From positions 558,001 to 622,000 of the forward strand of contig NZ_KB905381.1 in the NCBI RefSeq assembly GCF_000379465.1: a stretch of 64,000 bases of DNA, read 5' to 3'. Under the pieces are notes generated by a model. It had not been told where the DNA came from. It did no database searches and saw nothing but the letters and a program-made list of their open reading frames with translations. This document shows positions 41,346 through 51,600 of the stretch, piece by piece; position 1 is the first letter of the stretch; every line of letters begins with the position of its first letter. This stretch comes from Sciscionella marina DSM 45152. GTDB lineage: Bacteria; Actinomycetota; Actinomycetes; Mycobacteriales; Pseudonocardiaceae. The translations under genes and the position numbers were made by a program.

Positions 41346-42536
41346 TCAGCGCGGCACGGTGAGCAGCAGTGCGTCACCCTGGCCGCCGCCACCGCACAGC
41401 GCGGCCGCCCCGGTTCCGCCGCCCCGGCGGCGCAGTTCGTGCGCGAGGGTGAGCGCGAGCCGGGCACCGGACATACCGATCGGGTGACCCATGGCGATCG
41501 CGCCGCCGTTCGGGTTGATCCGCTCGTCGTCCTCGGCGTAACCCAGCTTGCGGGCCGAGGCGAGCCCGACCGCGGCGAAGGCCTCGTTGATCTCGATCAC
41601 GTCGAGCTTGCCCGGATCGGTGCCGTTCTTGGCGCAGGCCTTGGCGATCGCGTTCGCCGGCTGCTCCTGCAGGGTGGAGTCCGGACCGGCGACCACTCCG
41701 TGCGGGCCGATCTCGGCGAGCCATTCGAGGCCGAGCTCGGTGGCCTTGGCCTTGCTCATCACCACGACCGCGGCGGCCCCGTCGGAGATCTGCGATGCGG
41801 TGCCCGCGGTGATGGTGCCGTCCTTGCGGAAGGCGGGCTTGAGCTTGGCCAGCGATTCGGCGGTGGTGTCCGCGCGGATGCCCTCGTCCTCGTTGAACAC
41901 CACCGGGTCACCCTTGCGCTGCGGGATCTCCACCGGCACCACCTCATCGGCGAACAGGCCGTCCTTCCAGGCCCGCGCGGCACGCTGGTGCGAGCGGGCG
42001 GCGAACGCGTCCTGCGCCTCGCGGCTGAGCCCGTCGCTGTCGTTGCGCTGCTCGGTGAGCAGGCCCATGGCCTGGTCGGTGAACGCGTCGTGCAGCCCGT
42101 CGTAGGCCATGTGATCGGTCAGCGTGGTGTCGCCGTACTTGAATCCGGAACGGGACTTGGTGAGCAGGTGCGGCGCCTGGGTCATCGACTCCTGGCCACC
42201 GGCGACGACCACGTCGAACTCCCCGGCCCGGATCTGCTGGTCGGCGAGCGCGATCGCGTCCAGGCCGGAAAGGCACACCTTGTTGACGGTGAGCGCGGGC
42301 ACATCCATCGGGATCCCGGCCTTGTTCGCGGCCTGGCGCGCCGGGATCTGGCCCGCCCCCGCGGTGAGCACCTGGCCCATGATCACGTAGTCCACCGCGT
42401 CCGGGGCGACCCCGGAACGCTCCAGCGCGGCCTTGATGGCGAATCCACCGAGGTCAGCGCCGGAAAACTGGTCAAGCGAGCCGAGCAGCCTGCCCATCGG
42501 GGTTCGTGCGCCCGCGACGATCACTGATTCGGTCAT
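41346..42536 (-). CDS. atoB: Acetyl-CoA C-acetyltransferase (thiolase II)
   Basis: Biosynthetic-type thiolase joining or splitting acetoacetyl-CoA. The 396-residue product has the nucleophile Cys in [14 protein letters not shown] (near residue 89), [36 protein letters not shown] (active-site His) and the second Cys in [20 protein letters not shown] precedes the ATG. It is divergent from methylmalonyl-CoA epimerase across 140 bases and sits just upstream of meaB, a common actinobacterial arrangement for acyl-CoA genes. Confidence 0.95.
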   Translation of the reverse strand: MTESVIVAGARTPMGRLLGSLDQFSGADLGGFAIKAALERSGVAPDAVDYVIMGQVLTAGAGQIPARQAANKAGIPMDVPALTVNKVCLSGLDAIALADQQIRAGEFDVVVAGGQESMTQAPHLLTKSRSGFKYGDTTLTDHMAYDGLHDAFTDQAMGLLTEQRNDSDGLSREAQDAFAARSHQRAARAWKDGLFADEVVPVEIPQRKGDPVVFNEDEGIRADTTAESLAKLKPAFRKDGTITAGTASQISDGAAAVVVMSKAKATELGLEWLAEIGPHGVVAGPDSTLQEQPANAIAKACAKNGTDPGKLDVIEINEAFAAVGLASARKLGYAEDDERINPNGGAIAMGHPIGMSGARLALTLAHELRRRGGGTGAAALCGGGGQGDALLLTVPR

Positions 42537-42594
42537 GCGTCAAGCCTCCTGAAACTGGTCCGGCAGGGCTTCGAGGTCGGAAGTTGCACCATCT

Positions 42595-42623
42595 TGGTCA
42601 CGAGTTGACAGTTGATGTGACCA
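42595..42623. promoter_or_regulatory. Inverted repeats in the thiolase/epimerase divergent region
   Basis: TGGTCAC (42595-42601) and GTGACCA (42617-42623) form perfect seven-base arms with a 15-base gap, and a further GTCAC follows at 42628-42632. Repeated GTCAC/GTGAC half-sites suggest a shared operator. No regulator is encoded next to it. Confidence 0.45.
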
Positions 42624-42676
42624 CGATGTCACGCACGCCACAACACGGAATCGGTTCTTCCCCCTACCGTTGGGGC

Positions 42677-43120
42677 ATGGACAACGCCATCAGCCCCTAC
42701 GTTGTCGCGATCGACCATGTCGGTGTCGCGGTAGCGGACCTCGACGAGGCCATCGAGTTCTACCGGGCACACTTCGGGCTCGACGCGTACCACGTCGAGG
42801 AGAACGACGAGCAGGGCGTGCGTGAGGCGATGCTGCGGGTGCCCGGCGACGAGGGCACCGCGGTGCAGCTGCTCGCGCCCGTCTCGGAGGACTCCACCAT
42901 CGCGAAGTTCCTCGACCGCAATGGGCCGGGCCTGCAGCAGCTCGCCTACCGGGTCAGTGACGTGGACGCGGCGACCGCGGCGCTCAAGGAAGCCGGACTG
43001 CGGGTGCTCTACCCCGAGGCCAAGCGCGGAACCGCGGACTCCAGGGTGAACTTCATCCACCCCAAGGACGCCGGCGGGGTGCTCGTGGAGCTGGTGGAGC
43101 CGGCCCGCACCCACGCCTGA
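42677..43120 (+). CDS. mce: Methylmalonyl-CoA epimerase
   Basis: Converts (S)- to (R)-methylmalonyl-CoA in propionyl-CoA breakdown. The 147-residue product is a two-module glyoxalase-fold protein: IDHVGVAVADLDEAIEFYRAHFGL with the first metal His, the conserved VREAMLRVPG, VQLLAPVSEDSTIAKFLDRNGPG, LQQLAYRVSDVDAA, and FIHPKDAGGVLVELVEP with the later His and Glu. The ATG is six bases after TACCGT (42665-42670) with no ribosome-binding site, suggesting a leaderless transcript. It is divergent from thiolase and near meaB. Confidence 0.95.
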   Translation: MDNAISPYVVAIDHVGVAVADLDEAIEFYRAHFGLDAYHVEENDEQGVREAMLRVPGDEGTAVQLLAPVSEDSTIAKFLDRNGPGLQQLAYRVSDVDAATAALKEAGLRVLYPEAKRGTADSRVNFIHPKDAGGVLVELVEPARTHA

Positions 43121-43143
43121 TACCCGCGTCGCGCAGTCCCGGC

Positions 43144-43608
43144 TCACCGTGGGATGGCGCGATGGGTGACGTAGTGGTGGATCAGGGTTTCGAGACAGCG
43201 ACGGAACGAGCTCTGTTGCCGCTCACTCAACGTGTCCGCCAGATGCCCGATCTCGGATCGGACCGCGTCGTGCACCAGGTGCACGATGGACCGGCCGGAG
43301 TCGGTGACGGTGACATGGACCGCGCGCCGGTTGCCGGGAACGGCGACCCGTTGCACCAGGCCACGCCGCTCGGCCCGATCGACGAGGCCGGTGACACTGG
43401 ACTTCTCCAGTTCCAGGATCCCGGCCAGTGCCCGCATGCCGATTTCCCGATCGTCGAGTACGGCGAGCATCCGTAACTGGGTGACCGACAGCCCTTCCTG
43501 GCTGGCGAGACGCCCGAGAATCGCCTGCAGGATGAACGAGAGCTGGATCAGCCCGTCGACCAGGCCAAGCTCCGGCGCGGGTGCACGGTCGGGTGAGTGA
43601 GTGTCCAC
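43144..43608 (-). CDS. MarR-family regulator
   Basis: The 154-residue product has the MarR fold: GLVDGLIQLSFILQAIL, LSVTQLRMLAVLDDREIGMRALAGILELEKSSVTGLVDRAERRGLVQR (recognition helix), and the wing GNRRAVHVTVTDSG. The GTG at 43608 lies eight bases after TACGCT (minus strand, 43617-43622), so a leaderless message is likely. It is divergent from the flavin reductase/dehydrogenase operon and near-identical palindromic sites lie in the shared promoter. Confidence 0.92.
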   Translation of the reverse strand: MDTHSPDRAPAPELGLVDGLIQLSFILQAILGRLASQEGLSVTQLRMLAVLDDREIGMRALAGILELEKSSVTGLVDRAERRGLVQRVAVPGNRRAVHVTVTDSGRSIVHLVHDAVRSEIGHLADTLSERQQSSFRRCLETLIHHYVTHRAIPR

Positions 43609-43624
43609 GGTGCGGGAGCGTAGC

Positions 43625-43669
43625 TTGACCGAGTTCGTGACACCAACTATTTTGATTCGTGACACCAAC
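43625..43669. promoter_or_regulatory. Promoter with tandem MarR sites
   Basis: TTCGTGACACCAAC occurs twice, at 43634-43647 and 43656-43669, exactly 22 bases apart (two helical turns). Each holds the imperfect palindrome TTCGTG-A-CACCAA. The plus-strand promoter is TTGACC (43625-43630), 17 bases, TATTTT (43648-43653): the first site fills the spacer and the second covers the probable start of transcription. Repression by the adjacent MarR protein is inferred. Confidence 0.85.
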
Positions 43670-43708
43670 AGTGTGTGCAACGAACCATACTGCGGAAGCG
43701 GTACTCCT

Positions 43709-44278
43709 ATGGCAGGCAAGAAGCGCATCGCCGTGCTCATCGGCAGCACTCGCCCCACCCGGATCTGCGGTGCCGTCGCCGCCTGGGTGCGCGAGGTCCT
43801 GGGCGAGGACAGCGAGCTGGTCTATGAGGTGGTCGATCTCGCCGCGGTGGGGCTGCCTTTCCTGGACGAACCGCTCAAGGCCGCGCTGCAGCAGTACGAG
43901 CACGAGCACACCCGGGCCTGGAGTCGGCTCGTACAGAGCTACCACGGATTCCTGTTCGTGTTCCCGCAGTACAACTGGGGCTACCCGGGCGTGCTGAAGA
44001 ACGCGCTCGACTACCTCTACCACGAATGGCGCGACCGGCCCGCGAGCCTTGTCACCTACGGCACCCGCGGCGGCGACAAGGCCGCCGAACAGTTCATCGG
44101 CGTGTTGCACGGACTGCACATGGACGTGCTCGACACGCACGTCGAAGCCGTCATCACGGACCGGGATGTCGACGAGAACTGGCAGCTGCGGGACCCCGGG
44201 GCCACGCTCGAGCCGAACCGGGATCTGTTGCGCCGGATCGACGAACAGCTGACCGGGGCACTCCAGCTGAGCCGGTAG
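43709..44278 (+). CDS. NADPH-dependent FMN reductase
   Basis: The 189-residue product is a flavodoxin-fold flavin reductase (FMN_red family): IAVLIGSTRPTRICGAVAAWV (phosphate loop, residues 7-27), VVDLAAVGLPFLDEP, and YHGFLFVFPQYNWGYPGVLKNALDYLYHEW, which contains the flavin-binding PQYNWGYPG. It probably reduces quinones or flavins with NAD(P)H. It follows a promoter with tandem MarR sites and starts a two-gene operon with the dehydrogenase 33 bases downstream. Confidence 0.93.
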   Translation: MAGKKRIAVLIGSTRPTRICGAVAAWVREVLGEDSELVYEVVDLAAVGLPFLDEPLKAALQQYEHEHTRAWSRLVQSYHGFLFVFPQYNWGYPGVLKNALDYLYHEWRDRPASLVTYGTRGGDKAAEQFIGVLHGLHMDVLDTHVEAVITDRDVDENWQLRDPGATLEPNRDLLRRIDEQLTGALQLSR

Positions 44279-44311
44279 ACCGCGATCCACGCGGAGAACG
44301 GAGGAACGATC

Positions 44312-45187
44312 ATGACGAATCAGCACGTCGGCTTCATCGGGCTCGGCAGGATGGGAACCGCGATGGTGGGCCGCCTGCTCGACGCCGGTTACGAAGTCAC
44401 CGTCTGGAGCCGCAGCGCGGGCAAGGCGGATGAACTGGTGGCCCGCGGCGCGCGGCTCGGTGACCGGCCGGAGGACGCGATCGCGACCGGGACCGTCTTC
44501 TCGATGCTCAGCAACGAGGAAGCGGTGCGCGCGGTCTTCACCGCCGAACGAGTGGCCGCGGCGCCGGAGGGCTTCGTGCACGTCGACCACGCGACGATCA
44601 GCCCGGCAGCGGCCCGCGAGTTCGCCGCGCTCGGTGGCGGTTACCTCAGTGCCCCGGTCGTCGGCCGTCCGGACGCGATCACCGCGGGCAAGCTGACGGT
44701 GCTGGCTTCCGGGGATGCGGGTGTCCACGAGGCCACGGCGCCGATGCTCGCCGCGATAGGCAAGCGGGTCTGGGACTTCGGCACGGAACCGGATGCCGCC
44801 CCGATCGCCAAGATCTCGATCAATTACCTGATGGCGCACGCGATACAGGCGCTTTCCGAATCGGTCACCCTGCTCCAGCACGCCGGACTGGACGCCGAGC
44901 GGTTCGTCGGGATGATCACCGACTCGGTCTTCCCCGGGGCGATATACGGCGGTTACGGCAACGCGATCGCCACCCGCACCTACACGCCGGTGGGATTCAC
45001 CGCGCCGCTCGCGCTCAAGGATCTGAACCTCGCGCTGCGCACGGCCGGTGAGCACGGCGTCGAGCTGCCGACCGGGCCGGTGCTGCACGAAGTGTTCAGC
45101 ACCGCCGCCGAGCAGCTCGGCACGGACCTCGACTGGGCAGGCATCGCCGAGGTCACCCGGCAGCGAGCCACCGGACCGCTTCGCTGA
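44312..45187 (+). CDS. 3-hydroxyisobutyrate dehydrogenase-like reductase
   Basis: The 291-residue product belongs to the beta-hydroxyacid dehydrogenase family: NAD(P) motif VGFIGLGRMGTAMVGRLLDAGY (residues 6-27), where Arg in VWSRSAGK suggests NADP(H); the substrate-site DHATISPAAA; and the catalytic Lys/Asn in AKISINYL. The usual GGxxGA motif reads VVGRPDAITAGKL, as in glyoxylate-reductase/imine-reductase-like members, so an imine or short aldehyde substrate is possible. GGAGGAACG precedes the ATG. Cotranscribed with the flavin reductase under MarR control. Confidence 0.9.
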   Translation: MTNQHVGFIGLGRMGTAMVGRLLDAGYEVTVWSRSAGKADELVARGARLGDRPEDAIATGTVFSMLSNEEAVRAVFTAERVAAAPEGFVHVDHATISPAAAREFAALGGGYLSAPVVGRPDAITAGKLTVLASGDAGVHEATAPMLAAIGKRVWDFGTEPDAAPIAKISINYLMAHAIQALSESVTLLQHAGLDAERFVGMITDSVFPGAIYGGYGNAIATRTYTPVGFTAPLALKDLNLALRTAGEHGVELPTGPVLHEVFSTAAEQLGTDLDWAGIAEVTRQRATGPLR

Positions 45188-45192
45188 ATCGT

Positions 45193-45489
45193 TCAGTCCG
45201 CCCACCGGTAACGGCGCATCGGGATTCGCTCCCCATCGGCGAGCACACCCTCCGCGCGCAACCGGGCCAGCTGCTCGCGCGCGATGTGCGGGGCCGGGTA
45301 TCCGCTGGTGCGCAACACCCGGTGCCATGGGATGTCCTGCCCGTCCTCGGCGAGTATGCGGCCCACGAGCCGGGGTGACGGTGCGCCCGCGCGCGCCGCG
45401 ATATCGCCGTAGCTGGCCACCTTGCCCTCGGGGATGGTGCGCACGATCTCGCGCACCCGCTCGTGCAGTTCCTCGTCCACATCCGCCAT
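45193..45489 (-). CDS. Alkyltransferase-like protein (ATL, MGMT-related)
   Basis: The 98-residue product matches the DNA-binding domain of O6-alkylguanine-DNA alkyltransferase (VREIVRTIPEGKVASYGDIAARAGAP, then RLVGRIL), but the active-site PCHR reads PWHRV: the acceptor Cys is Trp. This substitution defines alkyltransferase-like proteins, which bind O6-alkylguanine, flip the base and hand the lesion to nucleotide excision repair instead of repairing it. It is divergent from the AdnA gene by only 28 bases, placing two DNA-repair functions on one promoter region. Confidence 0.93.
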   Translation of the reverse strand: MADVDEELHERVREIVRTIPEGKVASYGDIAARAGAPSPRLVGRILAEDGQDIPWHRVLRTSGYPAPHIAREQLARLRAEGVLADGERIPMRRYRWAD

Positions 45490-45517
45490 TGTCGGCCCCG
45501 CGTGGTTGCATGTTGGC

Positions 45518-48500
45518 GTGACACCCCGACTCGTGCGCCAGCAACGGCGTGGTGAACGGACCCGGTGGGACGAGTCCGCGCGCGCCCTCCTGGATGGTGC
45601 GCACGGCTTCGTCCGGGTGCGGGGTGGACCGGGAACCGGCAAGACCACGCTGCTCGCTGAACTGGCCGCGGCGCGCATCCTGGCCGGGGACGGCGAGCAG
45701 GTGCTGGTGCTGGCACCCGATCGCCGTGCGGCGAACGCGATGCGGATCCGGATCTCGGCGCTGCTCGCGGACGAGGGGGTGCGCACGCGGCGCGAGCCGC
45801 TGGTGCGCACGGTGCACTCCTATGCCTTCGGTGTGCTGCGCAGGCACGCGGCCATGCACGAGCAGCCCTCGCCGCGGCTGCTTCCCGGTCCGGAGCAGGA
45901 CGCGATGGTGCGGGTGCTGCTCGCCGGGGACATCGAGGACGATGCCGACTACTGGCCGGCGAGCCTGCGCCCGGCGATCGGACTGCCGGGGTTCGCCAGC
46001 GAGGTGCGCGATCTGCTGCTGCGCGCCTCCGAACGCGGGCTCGGCCCCGAGCACCTGATCAAGCTCGGCCGCGCGCACAAACGCCCGGAATGGGTGGCCG
46101 CTGGCAAGTTCGGCCGCACCTACGAGCAGGTCACCCTGTTGCAGGGCACGGTGGGCGCGCAGCATCCGCAGGCGACCGCGCCCGCGCTGGACGCCGCCGA
46201 ACTGGTCGCGGCGGCACTGCTCGCCTTCGACACCGACGAGGTGCTGCTCTCCGCGGAACGCGCACGGATCCGGCACCTGCTGGTGGACGATGCCCAGCAC
46301 CTGGATCCGCAGGCTTTCGCGTTCGCGAAGCTGCTCGGGGAGACCGGGGCGGAGTTCGTGCTCGCCGGGGACGCGGACCAGAGCGTGTTCTCCTTCCGCG
46401 GTGCGGACGCGGGCCTGTTCACCGGCGCGGAACCGGACTACGAGGTGCGCCTCGGCGAGCAGCACCGGATGGCGAAACCGATCGCGAGCGCGGTCGGGCG
46501 AGTCTGCTCCCGGCTGCCGGGTACCCGGTTACCGGTCCCGGAAGGGGAACGCGCGGAGGGTTCGATCGAGGTGCGGCTGCTGCCCAGCCAGGCGGCGGAG
46601 GCGAACTGGATCGCGGGCCGGTTGCGCCGTGCGCACCTGATGGAGGGCGTTCCGTGGGCCCGGATGGCGATCGTGACCAGGTCGGTGCCCCGTTCACTCG
46701 CCGCGCTGCGCCGCGCCCTGCTCGCCGCCGGGGTACCCGTCTCGATCCCGGCCAGGGAGATCCCGCTGCCCACCCACGAGGCGGTGCGCGGTTTCCTCAC
46801 CCTGCTGCGCTGCGCCGCCGACCTGCGTGAACTCGATGCGGAGACCGCGGCGGCGCTACTGTCCTCGCAGCTGGGCGGGGCCGATGCGCTCGCCATGCGC
46901 CGGGTGCGCCGCGGTCTGCGCAGGCTGGAGCTCGCCGGTGGCGGGGACCGGCCGAGCGGGGAGGTCCTCGCCGAGGTGTTGCGGGACGACGACCCGCTCA
47001 CCGCGCTCGAACCGGACGCGGCCGCCCCGGTGCGCCGGGTCGCCGATCTGCTGCACACTGCCGTGGACGCGCTCGACGAGGGCGTCGAACGGATGCTGTG
47101 GCGGGTGTGGGAACGCAGCGGGCTGCAACGGCGCTGGACCGAAGCCGCGGCGCGGGGCGGGCACCTGGGCCGGATGGCCGACCGGGACCTGGACGCGATG
47201 GTCGCCCTGTTCGACGCGGCGGCCAGCTATGTGGACCGGCTGCCCGGCGCCTCGCCAGCCGGATTCGTGGAGTACCTGGCCGGTCAGCAGATCGCGGGGG
47301 ATTCGCTCGCCCCGACCGCTCCGGACTCCGAGTCGGTCACCGTGACCAGTGCGCACGCCGCGTGCGGGCGGGAATGGGATCTGGTCGCGGTCGCCGGAGT
47401 CGCCGAGGGGAGCTGGCCGGACCTGCGCACCAGGGGCACCCTGCTCGGCGTGGAGCGGCTGGTCGACACGCTGTCCGGGATCCAGACCGACACCACATCC
47501 ACCACCTCCGAACTGCTCGCCGAGGAGCGCAGGCTGTTCGTGGTCGCGGCGAGCAGGGCACGGAACACCCTGCTGGTCAGCGCGGTGCGCGGGGAGGAGG
47601 AGCAACCCTCGCGGTTCCTCGACGAACTGGTCACCGAGCAGGAGGACCCGGTACCGGAGCCACAGCAGGCGAGCAAACCCGAACGCGGGCTCGTGCTCGC
47701 GGAACTGATCGGGGAACTGCGCAAGGCACTCGCCGATCCGGGTACCCCGGCCGATCGGCGCGCGCGGGCCGCCCGTCAGCTGGCCAGGCTCGCCCGCGCC
47801 GGGGTTCCCGGGGCGCATCCGGACACCTGGTACGCGCTGGCCGAACCGTCGAGCACCGCCCCGCTCTGGGGCCCGGAGGAAACCGTCGACCTGAGCCCCT
47901 CCACCGTGGATGTGCTCACCACCTGCCCGCTGCGCTGGCTCGTGCAGCGGGTCGGCGGCACCGATCCCGCCGAGCTGCCCGCGACCACCGGGAGCCTGAT
48001 TCACGCGCTCGCTCAGGCCGCGGCCGAGGGCGCGAGCACCGAGGAGGTCGACGCCGAGCTGGACAAGGCCTGGTCTCAGCTGGACATCGCCGCGCCCTGG
48101 TTCTCCCGCCGCGAGCAGGACCGGTTGCGCGGGATGCTGCGTGCCTTCGAGACCTGGCTCAAGGGCAGCCGCGCCGAACTCACCCAGCGCGCGCTCGAGG
48201 CGCCGCTCTCGGTTCAGCTGGAAGACTCCCGGGTGCGGTTGCGCGGCCGGGTGGACCGGCTCGAGGTGGACGGCGAGGGCCGGCCGGTGATCGTGGACAT
48301 CAAGACCAGCAAGACAGCGGTCTCCGCCGAGCAGGCCGCCGAACACGCGCAGCTGGCCGTGTATCAGCTCGCGGCTGCGCTCGGTGCCTTCGAGGGCGTG
48401 TCCCGGCAGCCGGGCGGGGCGAGGCTGCTCTACGTCGCCGCGCCGAAGAAACGCACCGGGGTCACCGAACGCGGCCAGGACGCACCGGACGCCGAACGCC

Positions 48501-48646
48501 TCGCCGACTGGGCGCGCATGGTCATCGAGGCCGCCGAGACCGCGGCGGGCCCCGGCTATCTGGCGGTGGCCAACGACCAGTGCCCGACCTGCCCGGCGCG
48601 CATCAGCTGCCCGGCACACGAGGACGGCAGGCAGGTGACCGGATGA
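45518..48646 (+). CDS. adnA: AdnA, helicase-nuclease subunit
   Basis: One subunit of the actinobacterial AdnAB motor-nuclease that resects double-strand breaks. The 1042-residue product has a UvrD-like helicase (P-loop VRGGPGTGKTT at residues 34-44; motif III LAGDADQSVFSFRGADAG; motif VI FVVAASRARNTLLVSA) and a C-terminal RecB-like nuclease with an Fe-S cluster: TTCPLRW near 808, VIVDIKTSK (metal-binding Asp and Lys), and CPTCPARISCP. Motif II reads VDDAQHLD instead of DExQD and motif V is weak, as expected for the less active motor of the pair. The GTG start has no ribosome-binding site. The stop overlaps adnB. Confidence 0.93.
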   Translation: MTPRLVRQQRRGERTRWDESARALLDGAHGFVRVRGGPGTGKTTLLAELAAARILAGDGEQVLVLAPDRRAANAMRIRISALLADEGVRTRREPLVRTVHSYAFGVLRRHAAMHEQPSPRLLPGPEQDAMVRVLLAGDIEDDADYWPASLRPAIGLPGFASEVRDLLLRASERGLGPEHLIKLGRAHKRPEWVAAGKFGRTYEQVTLLQGTVGAQHPQATAPALDAAELVAAALLAFDTDEVLLSAERARIRHLLVDDAQHLDPQAFAFAKLLGETGAEFVLAGDADQSVFSFRGADAGLFTGAEPDYEVRLGEQHRMAKPIASAVGRVCSRLPGTRLPVPEGERAEGSIEVRLLPSQAAEANWIAGRLRRAHLMEGVPWARMAIVTRSVPRSLAALRRALLAAGVPVSIPAREIPLPTHEAVRGFLTLLRCAADLRELDAETAAALLSSQLGGADALAMRRVRRGLRRLELAGGGDRPSGEVLAEVLRDDDPLTALEPDAAAPVRRVADLLHTAVDALDEGVERMLWRVWERSGLQRRWTEAAARGGHLGRMADRDLDAMVALFDAAASYVDRLPGASPAGFVEYLAGQQIAGDSLAPTAPDSESVTVTSAHAACGREWDLVAVAGVAEGSWPDLRTRGTLLGVERLVDTLSGIQTDTTSTTSELLAEERRLFVVAASRARNTLLVSAVRGEEEQPSRFLDELVTEQEDPVPEPQQASKPERGLVLAELIGELRKALADPGTPADRRARAARQLARLARAGVPGAHPDTWYALAEPSSTAPLWGPEETVDLSPSTVDVLTTCPLRWLVQRVGGTDPAELPATTGSLIHALAQAAAEGASTEEVDAELDKAWSQLDIAAPWFSRREQDRLRGMLRAFETWLKGSRAELTQRALEAPLSVQLEDSRVRLRGRVDRLEVDGEGRPVIVDIKTSKTAVSAEQAAEHAQLAVYQLAAALGAFEGVSRQPGGARLLYVAAPKKRTGVTERGQDAPDAERLADWARMVIEAAETAAGPGYLAVANDQCPTCPARISCPAHEDGRQVTG

Positions 48647-51600
48647 GGGAACCGCTCTCGCCGTTGCACATCTCCGCCGCGCTCGGCCTGCCCGCGCCGA
48701 CCGGGGAACAGGCCGAGGTCATCGGCGCCCCGATCGAACCGGCACTGGTCGTCGCCGGTGCGGGCGCGGGCAAGACCGAGACCATGGCCGCCCGCGTGGT
48801 GTACCTGGTGGCGAACGGCTTCGTCACCCCGGAACACGTGCTCGGCCTGACCTTCACCCGCAAGGCCGCGCGCCAGCTCGCCGAACGGGTGCGGGCCCGG
48901 TTGCGGCGGCTGGCCGGTTCGCCGCTGCTCGAACAGACCGACCCCAGCGGGGCGCTGCGGGCCGAGGTGCTGGCCAGCGAGCCGACCGTGCTGACCTACA
49001 ACGCGTACGCGGGACGGCTGGTCGCCGAGCACGGCCTGCGGCTGCCCGTGGAACCGGGCGCGCGGGTGCTCACCGAGACCGCGGCCTGGCAGCTGGCCAG
49101 CAGCGTGGTGTCCACATGGGACGGTGAACTGGAGACGAGCTACGTGCCCGCCACGGTCACCGCGCATCTGCTCGCCCTGGCCGGGGAGCTGGCCGAACAC
49201 CTCGTGGACACCGAAACCCTCGCCGCGCACGCCGAACGGATCTGCCAGGCGGTGGAGCACGCGCCGCGGGCCAAGGGACAGGGCACCGCGATCAAGGAGG
49301 AGACCCGCAAACGCCTGGACGTGCAGCGGCTGCGGGTCGCCCTGCTCCCGTTGGTCGCCGAGTACCAGCGGCGCAAACGGGCCGAGGGCGCGATCGATTT
49401 CGCCGACCAGATGGCGCTCGCCGCAAGGCTGGCCGCCGAGCATCCCGAGGTGGGGGAGACCGAACGCGGGCGCTACCGTGCCGTGCTGCTCGACGAGTAC
49501 CAGGACACCGGGCACGCCCAGCGGGTGCTGCTGCGCACCCTGTTCGGCAAGGGGGCGCGGGAAAGCGTCCCGGTGACCGCGGTCGGCGATCCCGCGCAGT
49601 CGATCTACGGCTGGCGCGGGGCGAGCGCGGCGAACCTGCCCCGGTTCACCACCGATTTCCCCAACGGTGGGCGGCCCGCGGGGGAGTACTCGCTGCTGAC
49701 CAGTTTCCGCAATCCGCCGCAGGTGCTCGCGATCGCCAACCGGACCGCGAAGGAACTGCGCGACGCCGGGCTGCGGGTCGGTGAGCTGCGCGCCCGCACG
49801 GGCGCCGAGCCCGCCGAAGTGCGCGCCGCCCTGCACCCCGATGTGGAGACCGAGCGCGAATGGGTCGCAGGAGAACTCGCCGCGCGCTGGCACGCCCATG
49901 TGGAGCGCACCGGAAGCGCGCCGACCGCCGCGGTGCTCGTGCGCAGGCGCGCGGACATGGCCGAACTGGCCGCGGCACTGCGGGCGCGCGGACTGCCGGT
50001 CGAGGTGGTCGGGCTCGGCGGGCTGCTGCGCGAACCCGAGGTGCGCGATCTGGTCAGCACCCTGCGCGTGCTCATCGATCCGCTCGCGGGCACCGCTGCC
50101 GCGCGTCTGCTCACCGGGGCGCGCTGGCGGATCGGGGCCGCCGACCTTTCCGCGTTGTGGGCCCGCTGCCGGGAACTCGCGGAGGCCGGCGAAGCCGGGC
50201 AGTCCAGCCCCGAACTGCTCGCCGGAGTGGATGTGCGCGGCGCGCTGCCCGGTGAGCTCGCCGAGCAGGCCGGGCTGGTGGACGCGATCGACGATCCCGG
50301 CCCGCCGGAGCGCTACACCGAGCTGGGCTATGCCCGGATCCGGGCGCTGGGCAGGGAACTCGGCATGGTGCGTTCCCGGATGGACCAGCCGCTGGCCGAA
50401 CTGGTCGCCGATGTGGAACGCACCATGCGGCTGGACATCGAGACCCTGTCCCGGCCGGGTCCGGTCGGGCGCACCCAGCTCGACCGGTTCGCCGAGGTGG
50501 TCGCCGACTACGCGGCGTCCAGTCCGAACGCGAACCTGCGCGCCCTGCTCGACTACCTGGCCACCGCCGAGGACGCCGAGGACGGACTCGAACCGGGTGA
50601 GGTGGTCGTTGCCGAGGACCGGGTACAGGTGCTCACCGTGCACGCCGCGAAGGGCCTCGAATGGCAGCTGGTCGCGGTGCCGCACCTGGTCGAAGGGGTG
50701 TTCCCGGCCCGCAAACAGGCGTCGAGCTGGCTCGGGAACGTCGCCGAACTACCCGCCGAACTGCGCGGGGATTCCATCGACCTGCCGGAGCTGCGGCTGC
50801 CCGCGGGCGGGGACCGCAAGGAACTCGAAGAAGCGCTCGCCAAACACGAAGAGGACTTCGACGACCGGCGGCTGACCGAGGAACGGCGGCTGTGCTATGT
50901 CGCGTTCACCAGGACCGAGCACACGCTGCTCGCCTCCGCGCACTGGTGGGGAGCCACCGGGAAGAAACCGCGCCACCCCTCGGTGCTGCTCCGAGAAGTG
51001 CGCGAACTGCTCGAGGCCGATCCCGAGCTCGGCGAGATCGCCTGCTGGGCACCGGAACCCGAACCGGACGAGGAGAACCCGGTCGCGGCCCGCCAGCACA
51101 GCGCCGACTGGCCCGCCGATCCGCTCGGCGAACGCCGGGACGCGGTCGCCGAGGGAGCGGCCCTGGTGCGTGCCGCACTCGAAGCCGAAGACGTCGAGGA
51201 CACCGAAACCGAGGACGACCCCGAGGGCTGGGCCGCCGAGGTCGACGTGCTGCTCGCCGAACGGGCCGCGCGGGCCGAGCGCGCCGAACGGGTCGCGCTT
51301 CCCGCCCAGCTCTCGGTGAGCCAGCTCGTGGAACTCGCCGAGGACCCCGGCGCGCTGGCCACCCGGTTGCGTCGCCCGCTCCCGTTCGAACCGAACCCGG
51401 CCACCCGGCGCGGTACCGCCTTCCACGCCTGGCTCGAGCACCGGTTCGCCTCCAACGCGCTGCTCGAATTCGACGAACTGCCCGGTGCCGCGGACGGGGA
51501 CGACACCCCGGAGGCCGATCTCGACCGGCTGCGCGCCGCTTTCCTTGGCGGCCAATGGGGAAACCGGGTGCCGCAGGAGGTCGAGGTCGGCTTCGAAACC

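Noticed and set aside
43223-46465. A 1080-codon minus-strand frame spanning several genes
   Set aside because: It runs across the flavin reductase, dehydrogenase, ATL region and AdnA with no motif. The genes on both strands there are firmly assigned.
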